The notes under the pieces: model-generated | The model's input: only the letters and a program-made list of their open reading frames with translations | What the model was told of the DNA's origin: nothing | The model's database searches: none | From: Bryobacteraceae bacterium | Lineage (GTDB): Bacteria; Acidobacteriota; Terriglobia; Bryobacterales; Bryobacteraceae | DNA length: 64,000 bases | Assembly: GCA_019752335.1 (NCBI GenBank) | Contig: JAIEMJ010000024.1 | Coordinates: 62,001 to 126,000 of the forward strand | Reading direction: 5' to 3' | Shown here: piece by piece, positions 8,422-15,679 of the stretch | How the letters are laid out: every line of letters starts with the position of its first letter | Numbering within the stretch: position 1 is the stretch's first letter | Position numbers and translations under genes: made by a program

Positions 8422-10011
8422 CTAGAAGCGGCTAACGATGCCGTAGGCGGCGGGACCGGCCGTGCTGATCGCGTCGAGCGTCCGGAAGCCTTCGCGGAAG
8501 TAGAACTGGTACTGGGCGGGGCGGGAGCTGAGGTTGAAGGTGAGCGTGCCGCCGGTGCAGTCGGCTTCTACCTGGTAGCTGCCGCGGTCGCTTTCCACGC
8601 GGGCGACGCTGCCGTCCTCGCCCAGATTCGAAGTGGCGAGGATGCCGAGGCGGCCGGCGTTGGCGGTGAGGAGTCCGACGAGGCCGTAGGCTTCGCGGGT
8701 GAAGTTGGGTACGCGTTGCAGCTTGGCGCTGTAGAGACCGGAGACCAGGGTCAGCGGGTCAACGCCCACGGGGCAAGCGGTGACGCCGGCATGCGCGCTG
8801 CCGGAGGCGCCGCGGCCTTCGCGAGTGCTGACCAGATACAGGGAGCGGCCGTTGTTGTAGAACCAGAAGTCGTACTGCATGGGGAACGACGAGAGGTTCA
8901 TGGTGAGGGTGCCGCCGGTGCAGTCCGGGAAGATCTGGAAGCTACCGGCGTCGCCTTCGAGGCGGATGGCGCCGGGGGATTGTACCTGGTTCCCATTCAG
9001 CAGCAGGGAGGTGGCGTTGATGGCGAGGGCGCCGGAATTGGCCGCCACGAAACGCCCCGCGATACTGAATTGAGCGTCGAAAGCCGCAGTTTTTTGGTGC
9101 GTTTGGGCGTTGAAGGTCCAGGCATTGATGCCGCTCAAGAGCGAGAGAGGATTCGCCGGGCAGCCGACGGCCGAGGCGCGGCTCACCACTCCCAGAATGG
9201 TGCGATCGCTAGTGCTGATCACGTCCAATTCCTGGAAGCCGGCCCGGAAGTAGAACTGGTACTGCTGCGGCAAGGAGCCGAGGTTGAAGGTGAGCGTGCC
9301 TCCCGTACAATCGGCATTCACTTGAAAGCGGCCCGGACCACTCTCCAGACGCGTTACTCCATGCACTCCACCTTGGCTCGAAGTCTGTGTGATCGCGAGA
9401 AGGCCGAGCGGGTTTCCGGCCAGACCCTGACCGAGGCTGGCCTCGAAACGTCCGGCTGCCGCGTAGGAACTAAAAGCCGAATTGAGTTCTCCGCGTAGGT
9501 TGAAGGCGTAGGGGCCGGAAAGCAGGGTGAGCGGGTTGACTCCCGCACAGCCGGCGACGCCAAGGGTCGCGCTGCCAGTGGCCGTCCTGCCCGGTGAAGT
9601 GCTGATGAGATAAAGGGAGCGGCCGCCGTCGACGAAGACGAAGTCGTACTGCATGGGGAACGACGAGAGGTTCATGGTGAGCGTACCGCCAGAGCAATTG
9701 TCGTTGATTTGGTAGCGTCCGGCGTCCTGCTCTTCACGCGTGGTGCTCCGACCAATAAAACCAAGTGTGCCCAAAGCCGAGGTGGCCGTGATGGTGAGGA
9801 CGCCGTTCGGGCTATTGGCTGCTCCGGGTGTGGCGGTGAATTGGCCCGCGACGACAAAAGCAGGTTGCCCAGCGGCGGCATTGTTCGTCTGGACGTTGAA
9901 GGTCCAGGTGCCGCTGAGGGCGGTGAGGGGGTTGGCGGGGCATTGGCCGTAAAGCGGGGTCCCGGCGGCGAGGGTGGTGAGCAGGAGCGTCTGCCAGAGT
10001 TGTTTTCGCAT
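8422..10011 (-). CDS. Secreted protein of four beta-rich modules in ABAB order
   Basis: The product is 529 residues from ATG 10011, preceded by GGAAG about 10 bases upstream. The frame is open further upstream but without a signal sequence. A signal peptide (to LYGQ) is followed by four modules of about 125-130 residues, each starting NPLT/SLLSG and ending with a C(T/S)GGTLT(M/F)NL motif and a YxFxF stretch. Modules 1 and 3 share SFPMQYDF...GRSLYL(I/V)ST; modules 2 and 4 share QYQFYFR(A/E)GF and end in GVVSR or GIVSRF. Each module has paired cysteines. I do not recognise a named domain; comparable repeats occur in acidobacterial secreted proteins. It is probably exported or surface-located and structural or adhesive; function unknown. 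Confidence 0.8.
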   Translation of the reverse strand: MRKQLWQTLLLTTLAAGTPLYGQCPANPLTALSGTWTFNVQTNNAAAGQPAFVVAGQFTATPGAANSPNGVLTITATSALGTLGFIGRSTTREEQDAGRYQINDNCSGGTLTMNLSSFPMQYDFVFVDGGRSLYLISTSPGRTATGSATLGVAGCAGVNPLTLLSGPYAFNLRGELNSAFSSYAAAGRFEASLGQGLAGNPLGLLAITQTSSQGGVHGVTRLESGPGRFQVNADCTGGTLTFNLGSLPQQYQFYFRAGFQELDVISTSDRTILGVVSRASAVGCPANPLSLLSGINAWTFNAQTHQKTAAFDAQFSIAGRFVAANSGALAINATSLLLNGNQVQSPGAIRLEGDAGSFQIFPDCTGGTLTMNLSSFPMQYDFWFYNNGRSLYLVSTREGRGASGSAHAGVTACPVGVDPLTLVSGLYSAKLQRVPNFTREAYGLVGLLTANAGRLGILATSNLGEDGSVARVESDRGSYQVEADCTGGTLTFNLSSRPAQYQFYFREGFRTLDAISTAGPAAYGIVSRF

Positions 10012-10424
10012 GAATTGGACTTCCTTTCGGGTTTGGGGACTCAGCGGCGATGGTACCTTTGGTCTAGCCCCGCGGCAAGTACCGAAATGAATTTGACTGA
10101 TAAATGAGTCGTATAGGACTATTAGGGGTACTAAGTGAGCCACGGGTCCCCGCCTAGCACCAACCTTGCAGCCGCGAACGATAGTGAGCGGGTCACGCCC
10201 AGCGGGTGGTAACACGTATTCAGGCCTGCGATCCACAGTAGACGCTCATCGGAGCGCCTTGTCCTTCGACAACCTACCGGATGGCGGCGATGACGGCTTC
10301 CGGGGTCCGCAGTGGCCGCACACTGCCGCCGCGAGACCGGATGAGTTGTCCATCGGCGCGATTCAGGCTCCGGGTCGCCGCCGCTTTCAGCGCCAGTTTT
10401 TTAGGTTTTCAGGGTGGCGCCGCA
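10012..10424. other. Non-coding region between the ABAB secreted protein and the CarD terminator
   Basis: About 410 bases without a convincing gene. It must hold the promoter of the minus-strand secreted-protein gene, but I see no clear -35/-10 pair; an AT-rich stretch around 10085-10125 is the best candidate. A copy of a dispersed sequence, GCAGCCGCGAACGATAGTG then AGCGGGTC, lies at 10168-10194 and recurs near 61454. An open 43-codon minus-strand frame without a start codon ends near 10276. Confidence 0.5.
10168..10194. repeat. Dispersed repeat, copy 1 (related to 61441-61479)
   Basis: GCAGCCGCGAAC-G-ATAGTGAGCGGGTC here matches GCAGCCGCGAAC-ATAGTGAGCGGGTC at 61454-61479 except for one inserted base. 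The second copy is flanked by an inverted GACCCGCTCAC arm; here the left arm is degenerate (GAGCCACGGGTCC). The 51-kb separation and intergenic location of both copies suggest a dispersed intergenic repeat family. Confidence 0.6.
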
Positions 10425-10456
10425 GAAAAAAACGGAGCTACATCGCTGTAGCTCCG
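10425..10456 (-). terminator. Intrinsic terminator of the CarD-family gene
   Basis: On the minus strand CGGAGCTACA, a four-base loop and TGTAGCTCCG form a perfect 10-bp stem (10433-10456) followed by a run of eight T (10425-10432). It lies 44 bases after the stop codon of the CarD-family gene. This is the clearest rho-independent terminator in the window. Confidence 0.92.
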
Positions 10457-10500
10457 TGTCTCGTCTGTCTTTACCTGAATGCTCAGGCTCTCAAGAAAAT

Positions 10501-11010
10501 CTACATGGGTTCCGGGAACGTGAGGTTGGCTTTCGCCAGGGCGCGCTGCATCAAAGCGACGGCTTCCGGGTCGCGCAAGGTGCGGGAGATCGACACTTCG
10601 GCCAAAAGCATCTGGCGCGAACGCTCCAGCATCTTCTTCTCGCGGAAGGAGAGCGGCTTGTCGGCTTGCAGGATCAGGAGGCTCTTGAAGACTTCGGCGA
10701 TCTCCAGCAAGGATCCGTGGGCCATCCGGTCACTATTCTCTTTGAAGCGGTGCTTCCAGTCATGGGAGCAATTCGGCTTGCCGGTGGCCAGGAATTCCAG
10801 CATCCGGGTGACCTCGACGTTTTTGGTCACCTTCCGCAGGCCCACTTGGTGGACGTGGGAGAAGGGAACCATGACAGTCATACTGCTGTAGGCGAGGCGC
10901 AGAAGGTAGAACCGTTCTGACTGCCCGCCAAAGTTCCGTTGGCTAATGCTTTCAATGGTGGCTACCCCTTGGTTCGGGTAGACAACTTTCTCACCGATCT
11001 GAAAGGTCAT
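10501..11010 (-). CDS. CarD/CdnL-family RNA polymerase-binding regulator
   Basis: The product is 169 residues. The N-terminal RNAP-interacting Tudor-like domain is visible as MTFQIGEKVVYPNQGVATIE, typical of CarD/CdnL, and is followed by a helical C-terminal domain with LEIAEVFKSLLILQADKPLSFREKKMLE, the DNA-contacting part that stabilises open promoter complexes. The start is firm: AGGAGGT lies a few bases upstream. The gene stands alone with its own promoter and terminator, which fits a global regulator, possibly of rRNA or stress promoters. The C-terminal domain is the usual length and no residue seems to be missing. Confidence 0.92.
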   Translation of the reverse strand: MTFQIGEKVVYPNQGVATIESISQRNFGGQSERFYLLRLAYSSMTVMVPFSHVHQVGLRKVTKNVEVTRMLEFLATGKPNCSHDWKHRFKENSDRMAHGSLLEIAEVFKSLLILQADKPLSFREKKMLERSRQMLLAEVSISRTLRDPEAVALMQRALAKANLTFPEPM

Positions 11011-11071
11011 TCAAGGACCTCCTGTACACTACGGCATGGTTGTACGACTAAGAGTCGGACGCGAAAGATCA

Positions 11072-11100
11072 ATGTAACCCTTCCGAAGCAATGAAGTCAA
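11072..11100 (-). promoter_or_regulatory. Putative promoter of the CarD-family gene
   Basis: On the minus strand TTGACT (11095-11100), a 17-base spacer and TTACAT (11072-11077) form a recognisable though weak sigma-70-type promoter. It gives a leader of roughly 50-60 bases before the strong AGGAGGT site. The surrounding 11090-11160 stretch is unusually AT-rich for this genome. Confidence 0.4.
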
Positions 11101-11264
11101 TAACAAATTTTATTGAATCCTTTTCGGAAAACAACTGATTCCGCCAATTTTTGAAGATTCTAAAGAGCCTGGGACTTGCGTGCCCTTCTGGACTGCGCGA
11201 AAATACCGCATTTCCATAGGGTCAGGGGTGATTGAAAATACACCTCACGGCGGTGCTATCCCGG

Positions 11265-11957
11265 CTATTCCCAGCCGGGGGACCGGCGAGGACCGGCGTG
11301 CGGATCCTGCCGCGCTTGATTGAGCCAATCGAGCAGCGGCAGCATGGCCTTCAGGCTGGCCTTGAGCTGCCCAGCGAAGGTCTTGGCGATCACTTGTTCG
11401 TCGGTGAAGGCGCGCGTGGCGACGAAGCTCTTGAAGATCAGCAGGTCATAGGCGGGATGGTCCGGCGTGAACCCCCGCAAGCGCACCGACTTCTCTCCCG
11501 TAAAGCCGTCCGGGAAGTGGCGCTTCATGCCTTTGAGGATGGCGCGCAGCGCGGTGGGGTCCTCGGCGATACGCTGGCGCACCTGGTGTAGCTCCGCCGT
11601 GGAGGGCTCGTATAACCCACAGGCAACGAAGGACTTGCCGCCAGGCTCGAGTTGGAAATAACCGCACGGCGCCTCGGTATTCTTGCCGCCCTCGCTGATG
11701 ACGGCGCTGATGTTGGTTTTGTAGGGCGTCTTGTTTTTCGAAAACCGGACGTCGCGGTGGATGCGGAAGATGCACTTGGCGGGGTCCACTTCGCCGAAGG
11801 CGGGGCGGGTGTCGGCGAGTTCTAGTAGTACCTGGGTGACGAATTCCTGAAATTGTTGGCGCACGTTCTGGTACCGTTCGGTTTGGGTGGCAAACCACTC
11901 GCGATCGTTGTGGCGGGAAAGGTCAGAGAGAAACTTGAGTACGAAAACGGCATCCAT
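11265..11957 (-). CDS. DUF2461 family protein
   Basis: The product is 230 residues and matches the DUF2461/TIGR02453 family across its length: FLSDLSRHNDREWFATQTERY at the N-terminus, then FRIHRDVRFSKNKTPYKTN, the diagnostic motif, and GYFQLEPGGKSFVACGLY. The biochemical function of this family is unknown; it is a cytoplasmic alpha/beta protein with no signal sequence. Its start codon is only 12 bases from that of a divergent pseudouridine synthase gene, so its promoter must lie inside that gene. A conserved role in nucleic-acid processing is sometimes suggested from such contexts but is not demonstrated. Confidence 0.88.
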   Translation of the reverse strand: MDAVFVLKFLSDLSRHNDREWFATQTERYQNVRQQFQEFVTQVLLELADTRPAFGEVDPAKCIFRIHRDVRFSKNKTPYKTNISAVISEGGKNTEAPCGYFQLEPGGKSFVACGLYEPSTAELHQVRQRIAEDPTALRAILKGMKRHFPDGFTGEKSVRLRGFTPDHPAYDLLIFKSFVATRAFTDEQVIAKTFAGQLKASLKAMLPLLDWLNQARQDPHAGPRRSPGWE

Positions 11958-11969
11958 CTTTCACAGTTT

Positions 11970-12737
11970 ATGCGCTTGCTAACGCCCGGGGAGGTCCGCG
12001 CGGCGATTCTCTTTGAGGACGCGCACCTGCTGGCGGTGAACAAGCCGGGCGACATTCCGTGCCACCCGTCGAAGCAGGGGCCGTGGTCCAGCCTGGTGGG
12101 CGCCTGCCGGGAGTACCTGGGGCTGGAACGGCTGCATATGCCCTCGCGGCTGGACCGCGAAACCAGCGGCATCGTCGTCTTCGCGAAGGACCATGCGACG
12201 GCCTCCCTTCTCCAGAAGGCGATTCAGGCGCGTCAGGTGGAGAAGGAATATCTGGCGATCCTGACGGGCGAACTCGCCGCACCGGTGCTGGTGAACCAGC
12301 CGCTGGGCCCGGATCCCGACTCAGTGGTTCACGTGAAGCAACACGTGCGGGCGGACGGCGCGGCGGCGGTGACCGAATTTGTGCCGCTCGGCGCGGCGCA
12401 CGGCTATACATTGGCCACGGTGCGTCCGCGGACGGGCCGCATGCACCAGATCCGCGCCCACGCGCAGTGGCTGGGGCATCCGCTGGTGGGCGACAAAGTC
12501 TACGGTCCGGACGCGCAGCTTTACCTCGACTTCATCCGCGACGGCGTCACGCCGGCGATGCTGGAACGGCTGATTCTGCCCCGCCAGGCGCTGCACGCCT
12601 GCCGCATCCGGTTTCTGCTGGAGGACGCGCCGCTGGAGTTTACGGCGCCGTTCGCCGATGACCTGGCGGCCTTCGCCCAAGCACAGGCACTCAAGCTCGG
12701 GCACTCGCCGGGATGTTACCTTGAAGAGACCGTCTAA
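11970..12737 (+). CDS. RluA-family RNA pseudouridine synthase
   Basis: The product is 255 residues. The catalytic motif SRLDRETSGIVVFAKD includes the nucleophile Asp62; LLAVNKPGDIPCHPS is the preceding family motif and RTGRMHQIRAHAQWLGHPLVGD the RNA-binding one. There is no S4 domain, so it resembles RluA/TruC-type enzymes that act on rRNA or tRNA uridines; the target is not readable. The frame is open upstream into the divergent DUF2461 gene, but the ATG at 11970 gives the normal N-terminus. It is followed three bases later by aroC, so it leads an operon aroC-def and perhaps beyond. Confidence 0.9.
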   Translation: MRLLTPGEVRAAILFEDAHLLAVNKPGDIPCHPSKQGPWSSLVGACREYLGLERLHMPSRLDRETSGIVVFAKDHATASLLQKAIQARQVEKEYLAILTGELAAPVLVNQPLGPDPDSVVHVKQHVRADGAAAVTEFVPLGAAHGYTLATVRPRTGRMHQIRAHAQWLGHPLVGDKVYGPDAQLYLDFIRDGVTPAMLERLILPRQALHACRIRFLLEDAPLEFTAPFADDLAAFAQAQALKLGHSPGCYLEETV

Positions 12738-12740
12738 TCC

Positions 12741-13919
12741 ATGTTCCGTTACGAAACCGCAGGTGAATCCCACGGCGAGTGTCTGGTCGCTACGCTGACC
12801 GGGCTACCCGCCGGTATCCCGATCAATTTCGATCGCGTCAATCGCGAGCTTTGGCGCCGTCAGCAGGGCTTCGGCCGCGGCGGCCGCATGAAGATCGAGA
12901 CCGACAAGGTACACGTGGTGGCCGGCATCCGGCACTCGCATACCATCGGCGCGCCGATCGCCATCCTGATCGAGAACAAGGACTGGAAGAATTGGACCGA
13001 AGTGCTCCCCGTGGAGGACTTCGCCGGGTCAGAAGAAAAGCGCAAAGCCAAGGAAGTGAAGCGGCCGCGTCCGGGCCACGTCGACCTGCCGGGCGCGATC
13101 AAGTACAACTTCACCGAAGTGCGCTATTTGCTCGAACGCGCCAGTGCGCGCGAAACGACGTCGCGCGTCGCCGTGGGCGCCATCTCGAAGGAATTCCTCT
13201 ACTGCTTCGGGATTGAGGTGTGGAGCCACGTGGTGGGCGTAGGGCAGGAAAAGCTGCACCGGCAGGCGACTTTTGAGGAAGTGAAGGCGATCAATCAACG
13301 CGACGAAGTGCTGCTCAACTGCGTGGATCCCGAGGCGGAGGCGCGCATGAAGGCCGTGGTGGACGAGGCGTATCGCACCGGCGACACCGTGGGCGGCGTC
13401 TTCGAAGTGATCGCGCACGGCTGCCCACCCGGCTTGGGCTCGCACATTACGTTTGACTCGCGGCTGGATGGCAAACTGGCGCAGGCGATTGTGTCGATGC
13501 AAGCCGTGAAGGGCGTCGAAATCGGCGCGGCGGCCGATGGCGCGGCGGCGTTTGGCTCCAAGGTGCAGGACACGATTCATTACGATAAGACGTCGCGCGA
13601 CTTTCACCGCGGCGCGAACCGCGCGGGGGGCATCGAAGGCGGCATCACCAACGGACAGGACATCATCGTACGCGGACTGCTGAAGCCGATCTCGACGCTG
13701 CGCCGGCCGCTGGAATCCGTCGACCTCGACACGCGCGACCCGGCCCTGGCCGCCTACGAGCGGAGCGATATCGCCGTGGTGCCCGCCGCGGGCGTCATCG
13801 GCGAAAGCATGGTGGCGATCGTCCTGGCGCAGGCCTTCCTCGAAAAATTCGGCGGCGATTCGTTGCTGGAAACGGAGCGCAATTACCGCGGCTATCTCGA
13901 GCAGGTAAAGAACTACTAA
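12741..13919 (+). CDS. aroC: Chorismate synthase
   Basis: The product is 392 residues. It catalyses the last shikimate step, 5-enolpyruvylshikimate-3-phosphate to chorismate, using reduced FMN. All hallmarks are there: GESHGECLVATLTGLPAGIP at the start, RRQQGFGRGGRMKIE, the ARETTSRVAVGAI segment, and HRGANRAGGIEGGITNG late in the chain. It starts three bases after the pseudouridine synthase and ends five bases before def, so the three are one transcription unit. Length and motifs are normal. Confidence 0.97.
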   Translation: MFRYETAGESHGECLVATLTGLPAGIPINFDRVNRELWRRQQGFGRGGRMKIETDKVHVVAGIRHSHTIGAPIAILIENKDWKNWTEVLPVEDFAGSEEKRKAKEVKRPRPGHVDLPGAIKYNFTEVRYLLERASARETTSRVAVGAISKEFLYCFGIEVWSHVVGVGQEKLHRQATFEEVKAINQRDEVLLNCVDPEAEARMKAVVDEAYRTGDTVGGVFEVIAHGCPPGLGSHITFDSRLDGKLAQAIVSMQAVKGVEIGAAADGAAAFGSKVQDTIHYDKTSRDFHRGANRAGGIEGGITNGQDIIVRGLLKPISTLRRPLESVDLDTRDPALAAYERSDIAVVPAAGVIGESMVAIVLAQAFLEKFGGDSLLETERNYRGYLEQVKNY

Positions 13920-13924
13920 ATCCC

Positions 13925-14437
13925 ATGGTGTACCGCATAGTGAAATACCCGGATCCGGTGTTGGAAGTACCCGCCGCACCGATTGTCGACTTTGGTCCTG
14001 AGTTGAGCAAGCTGATCCACGACATGTTCGACACGATGTGGGCGTCGAAGGGTGTGGGCCTGGCGGCCCCGCAAATCGGCATCTCGCAGCGCCTGGCGGT
14101 GATCGATACCAGCGCGGGCGAGAATCCGTCGGAGCGGCTGGTGCTGATCAATCCGGAGGTGATCTTCCGGTCGGGGTCGCAGACGGGGGAAGAGGGCTGC
14201 CTCAGCATTCCCGGCTTTCGCGAGAATGTCACCCGGCCGATGGTGGCGACGGTGCGGGCGCAGAATCCGAAGGGCGAAACGGTGGAAGTGACGGGTGAGG
14301 AGCTACTGGCGCGGGCGATTCTGCACGAGACGGATCACTTGAACGGGGTGCTGTTTATCAATTATCTGAGTCCGCTGAAGCGAGACTTGATCAAGCGCAA
14401 GATCCGCAAGCTGCAGAAGGCCGGCGAGTGGGATTGA
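13925..14437 (+). CDS. def: Peptide deformylase
   Basis: The product is 170 residues. It removes the formyl group from the initiator methionine of new proteins. The three family motifs are intact: GVGLAAPQIG, EEGCLSIPGF (metal-binding cysteine) and ILHETDHLNGVLF (HExxH with two histidine ligands). It lies five bases after aroC. The functional partner fmt is next on the same strand, as often seen, but here a 320-base repeat-rich insertion separates them. Confidence 0.97.
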   Translation: MVYRIVKYPDPVLEVPAAPIVDFGPELSKLIHDMFDTMWASKGVGLAAPQIGISQRLAVIDTSAGENPSERLVLINPEVIFRSGSQTGEEGCLSIPGFRENVTRPMVATVRAQNPKGETVEVTGEELLARAILHETDHLNGVLFINYLSPLKRDLIKRKIRKLQKAGEWD

Positions 14438-14445
14438 TTCCGGTA

Positions 14446-14467
14446 GGGCGGGCCCCCTGGCCCGCCC
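14446..14467. repeat. GTAGG-type hairpin repeat, copy 1
   Basis: GGGCGGGCC and GGCCCGCCC form a perfect 9-bp stem around CCCT, preceded by GTA, nine bases after the def stop. The same framework with a different but still paired stem occurs at 34693-34713 and 52423-52444, so it is a repeat rather than a gene-specific terminator, although it may also stop transcription. Confidence 0.6.
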
Positions 14468-14536
14468 CCACTGCCGTGAGGGTGTTCGCATGAAAATGGC
14501 CATGCAGCCGACGATTTTCGCGAGTGGAAATCCTCT

Positions 14537-14560
14537 ACCCCGCCGCGTGAGCGGCGGGGT
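14537..14560 (-). repeat. CCC-NNCGC hairpin repeat, copy 1 (reverse)
   Basis: ACCCCGCCGC, loop GTGA, GCGGCGGGGT: a perfect stem. Read on the minus strand it has the family form CCCCGCCGC-TCAC-GCGGCGGGG. It faces a second copy 60 bases downstream. Confidence 0.65.
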
Positions 14561-14580
14561 TCACTTCAGCCGTTCATGCC

Positions 14581-14648
14581 TTTGTTGCCGGGTTTTGCGC
14601 ATGAAAATGGCGAAACAAACCCACCGCTCACGCGGTGGGCTGTTTGGC
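14581..14648 (+). repeat. CCC-NNCGC hairpin repeat, copy 2
   Basis: The hairpin CCCACCGC-TCAC-GCGGTGGG (14620-14639) is preceded by TTGCCGGGTTTTGCGC and GAAAATGGCGAAAC and followed by CTGTTTGGCG. The same conserved left flank and hairpin, with compensated stem changes, recur at 54305-54380 and (reverse) 56868-56930, showing that the unit is about 60-65 bases long. Confidence 0.7.
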
Positions 14649-14673
14649 GATGCCGGTGCGCTTGAGGCTGGTG

Positions 14674-14754
14674 CGAACCCCGACCGTGAGGGAGGGGATT
14701 TCGGCAGGATGAGGGTGAACGCCGCGCCATCCCCTCCCTTACGGTCGGGGTTCG
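14674..14754. repeat. Long inverted-repeat element upstream of fmt
   Basis: A 25-base arm beginning CGAACCCCGACCGTGAGG is matched by its inverse at 14730-14754, with one difference that becomes a G-U pair in RNA, around a 31-base centre. An element with the same arms but a different centre sits at 63720-63796, upstream of rsmG. It ends 10 bases before the fmt ATG, leaving no room for a normal Shine-Dalgarno site outside it. It behaves like a small non-coding repeat or MITE-like unit. Confidence 0.8.
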
Positions 14755-14764
14755 TTAGCGAGTG

Positions 14765-15679
14765 ATGCGCATCATCTACCTTGGCACGCCGCAATTCGCA
14801 GTTGATTCTCTCGAAGCCCTCGTCCGCGCGGGCCACGATGTCCTAGCCGTCTACACGCAGCCGGACCGCCCCAAGGGCCGCGGACAGGCGCTCGCCGCTT
14901 CGCCCGTCAAGGAGGCCGCGCTACGACTGGGCTTGCCCGTCCGCCAGCCGGAACGGCTGAAGGCCGACTACGCTACGCTCGCCGCCGACCAGGCCGACGT
15001 CATGGCCGTCGTGGGCTATGGCCAGTTGATCCCGCAGTCCATCATCGACCTGCCGCGGCACGGCATCATCAACGTCCACGGCTCGCTGCTGCCGCACTAC
15101 CGCGGCGCGGCGCCGATTCAGTGGGCCATCGCGAACGGCGAGCGGGTGACCGGGGTCACCACCATGAAGATCGACGCCGGGCTCGATACGGGCGACATGC
15201 TGCTGAAGGCCTCCACCGAGATCGGCCCGGAAGAGACCGCGCCCGAACTCAGCCAACGCCTCGCCGTCCTTGGCGCGGACCTGCTGCTGCGCACGCTCGC
15301 CGAGATCGACACGCTAGTGCCCGAAAAGCAGGACCCCGCGCAAGCCACGCTCGCCCGTATCCTCACCAAGGAAGATGGCCGCGTCAGCTTCGCGCGCACG
15401 GCGCACCAGATTCACTGCCGCGCCCGCGGCTTCACTCCGTGGCCCGGCGCGACCACGGTATGGCGCGGCCAGCCGCTCGGCCTGGGCCGCATGCAAGTGA
15501 GCAACCGTGATGGGCTCGCGCCCGGCGAGTTACTCGTCGAAGCGCAACGGCTCTACGTCGGTTGCGGCGATGGTACCGTATTGGAGTTACTCGAAGTGCA
15601 GCCGCCTGGGAAGAAACGGATGCCCGTCACCGGGTTCCTGCAGGGCGCGCGCTTACAACAGGGAGAGAGATTGGGATGA
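14765..15679 (+). CDS. fmt: Methionyl-tRNA formyltransferase
   Basis: The product is 304 residues from ATG 14765 (a GTG at 14762 is in frame and possible). It formylates Met-tRNA(fMet) with 10-formyltetrahydrofolate. Family signatures are MRIIYLGTPQFAV at the N-terminus, VVGYGQLIPQ, the catalytic NVHGSLLPHYRGAAP segment with N and H, and MKIDAGLDTGDML. The C-terminal RNA-binding domain (AHQIHCRARGFTPWPGA) is complete. The start immediately follows an inverted repeat, so translation may depend on that structure or on coupling. Its stop overlaps the argJ start by four bases (ATGA). Confidence 0.96.
   Translation: MRIIYLGTPQFAVDSLEALVRAGHDVLAVYTQPDRPKGRGQALAASPVKEAALRLGLPVRQPERLKADYATLAADQADVMAVVGYGQLIPQSIIDLPRHGIINVHGSLLPHYRGAAPIQWAIANGERVTGVTTMKIDAGLDTGDMLLKASTEIGPEETAPELSQRLAVLGADLLLRTLAEIDTLVPEKQDPAQATLARILTKEDGRVSFARTAHQIHCRARGFTPWPGATTVWRGQPLGLGRMQVSNRDGLAPGELLVEAQRLYVGCGDGTVLELLEVQPPGKKRMPVTGFLQGARLQQGERLG

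Larger units (their letters stand above)
14438..14764. other. Repeat cluster separating def and fmt
   Basis: This 327-base stretch has no gene and is made almost entirely of three kinds of hairpin-forming repeats: a GTAGG-type hairpin (14446-14467), two copies of the CCC-ACCGC type in opposite orientation (14537-14560 and 14620-14639), and a long inverted repeat (14674-14754) ending just before the fmt start. GCATGAAAATGGC occurs twice, near 14489 and 14599. Def and fmt are normally adjacent, so this looks like accumulated insertions in an ancestral operon. Confidence 0.75.

Noticed and set aside
10273-10410. Minus-strand open frame ending LRTPEAVIAAIR without a start codon
   Set aside because: 43 codons, no start and no recognisable family; could be a relic but support is too thin.
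11220-11290. CCCGGCTATTCCCAGCCGGG hairpin at the DUF2461 3' end as a terminator
   Set aside because: It lies partly in the coding end of the gene and has no T run; not strong enough to list.
14620-14639. CRISPR array or intrinsic terminators for the hairpin repeats
   Set aside because: Copies are scattered and not regularly spaced, and lack T runs, so neither interpretation fits.
14490-14765. Open frames in both directions over the def-fmt spacer
   Set aside because: They read through inverted repeats and hairpins; no start signal or protein similarity.
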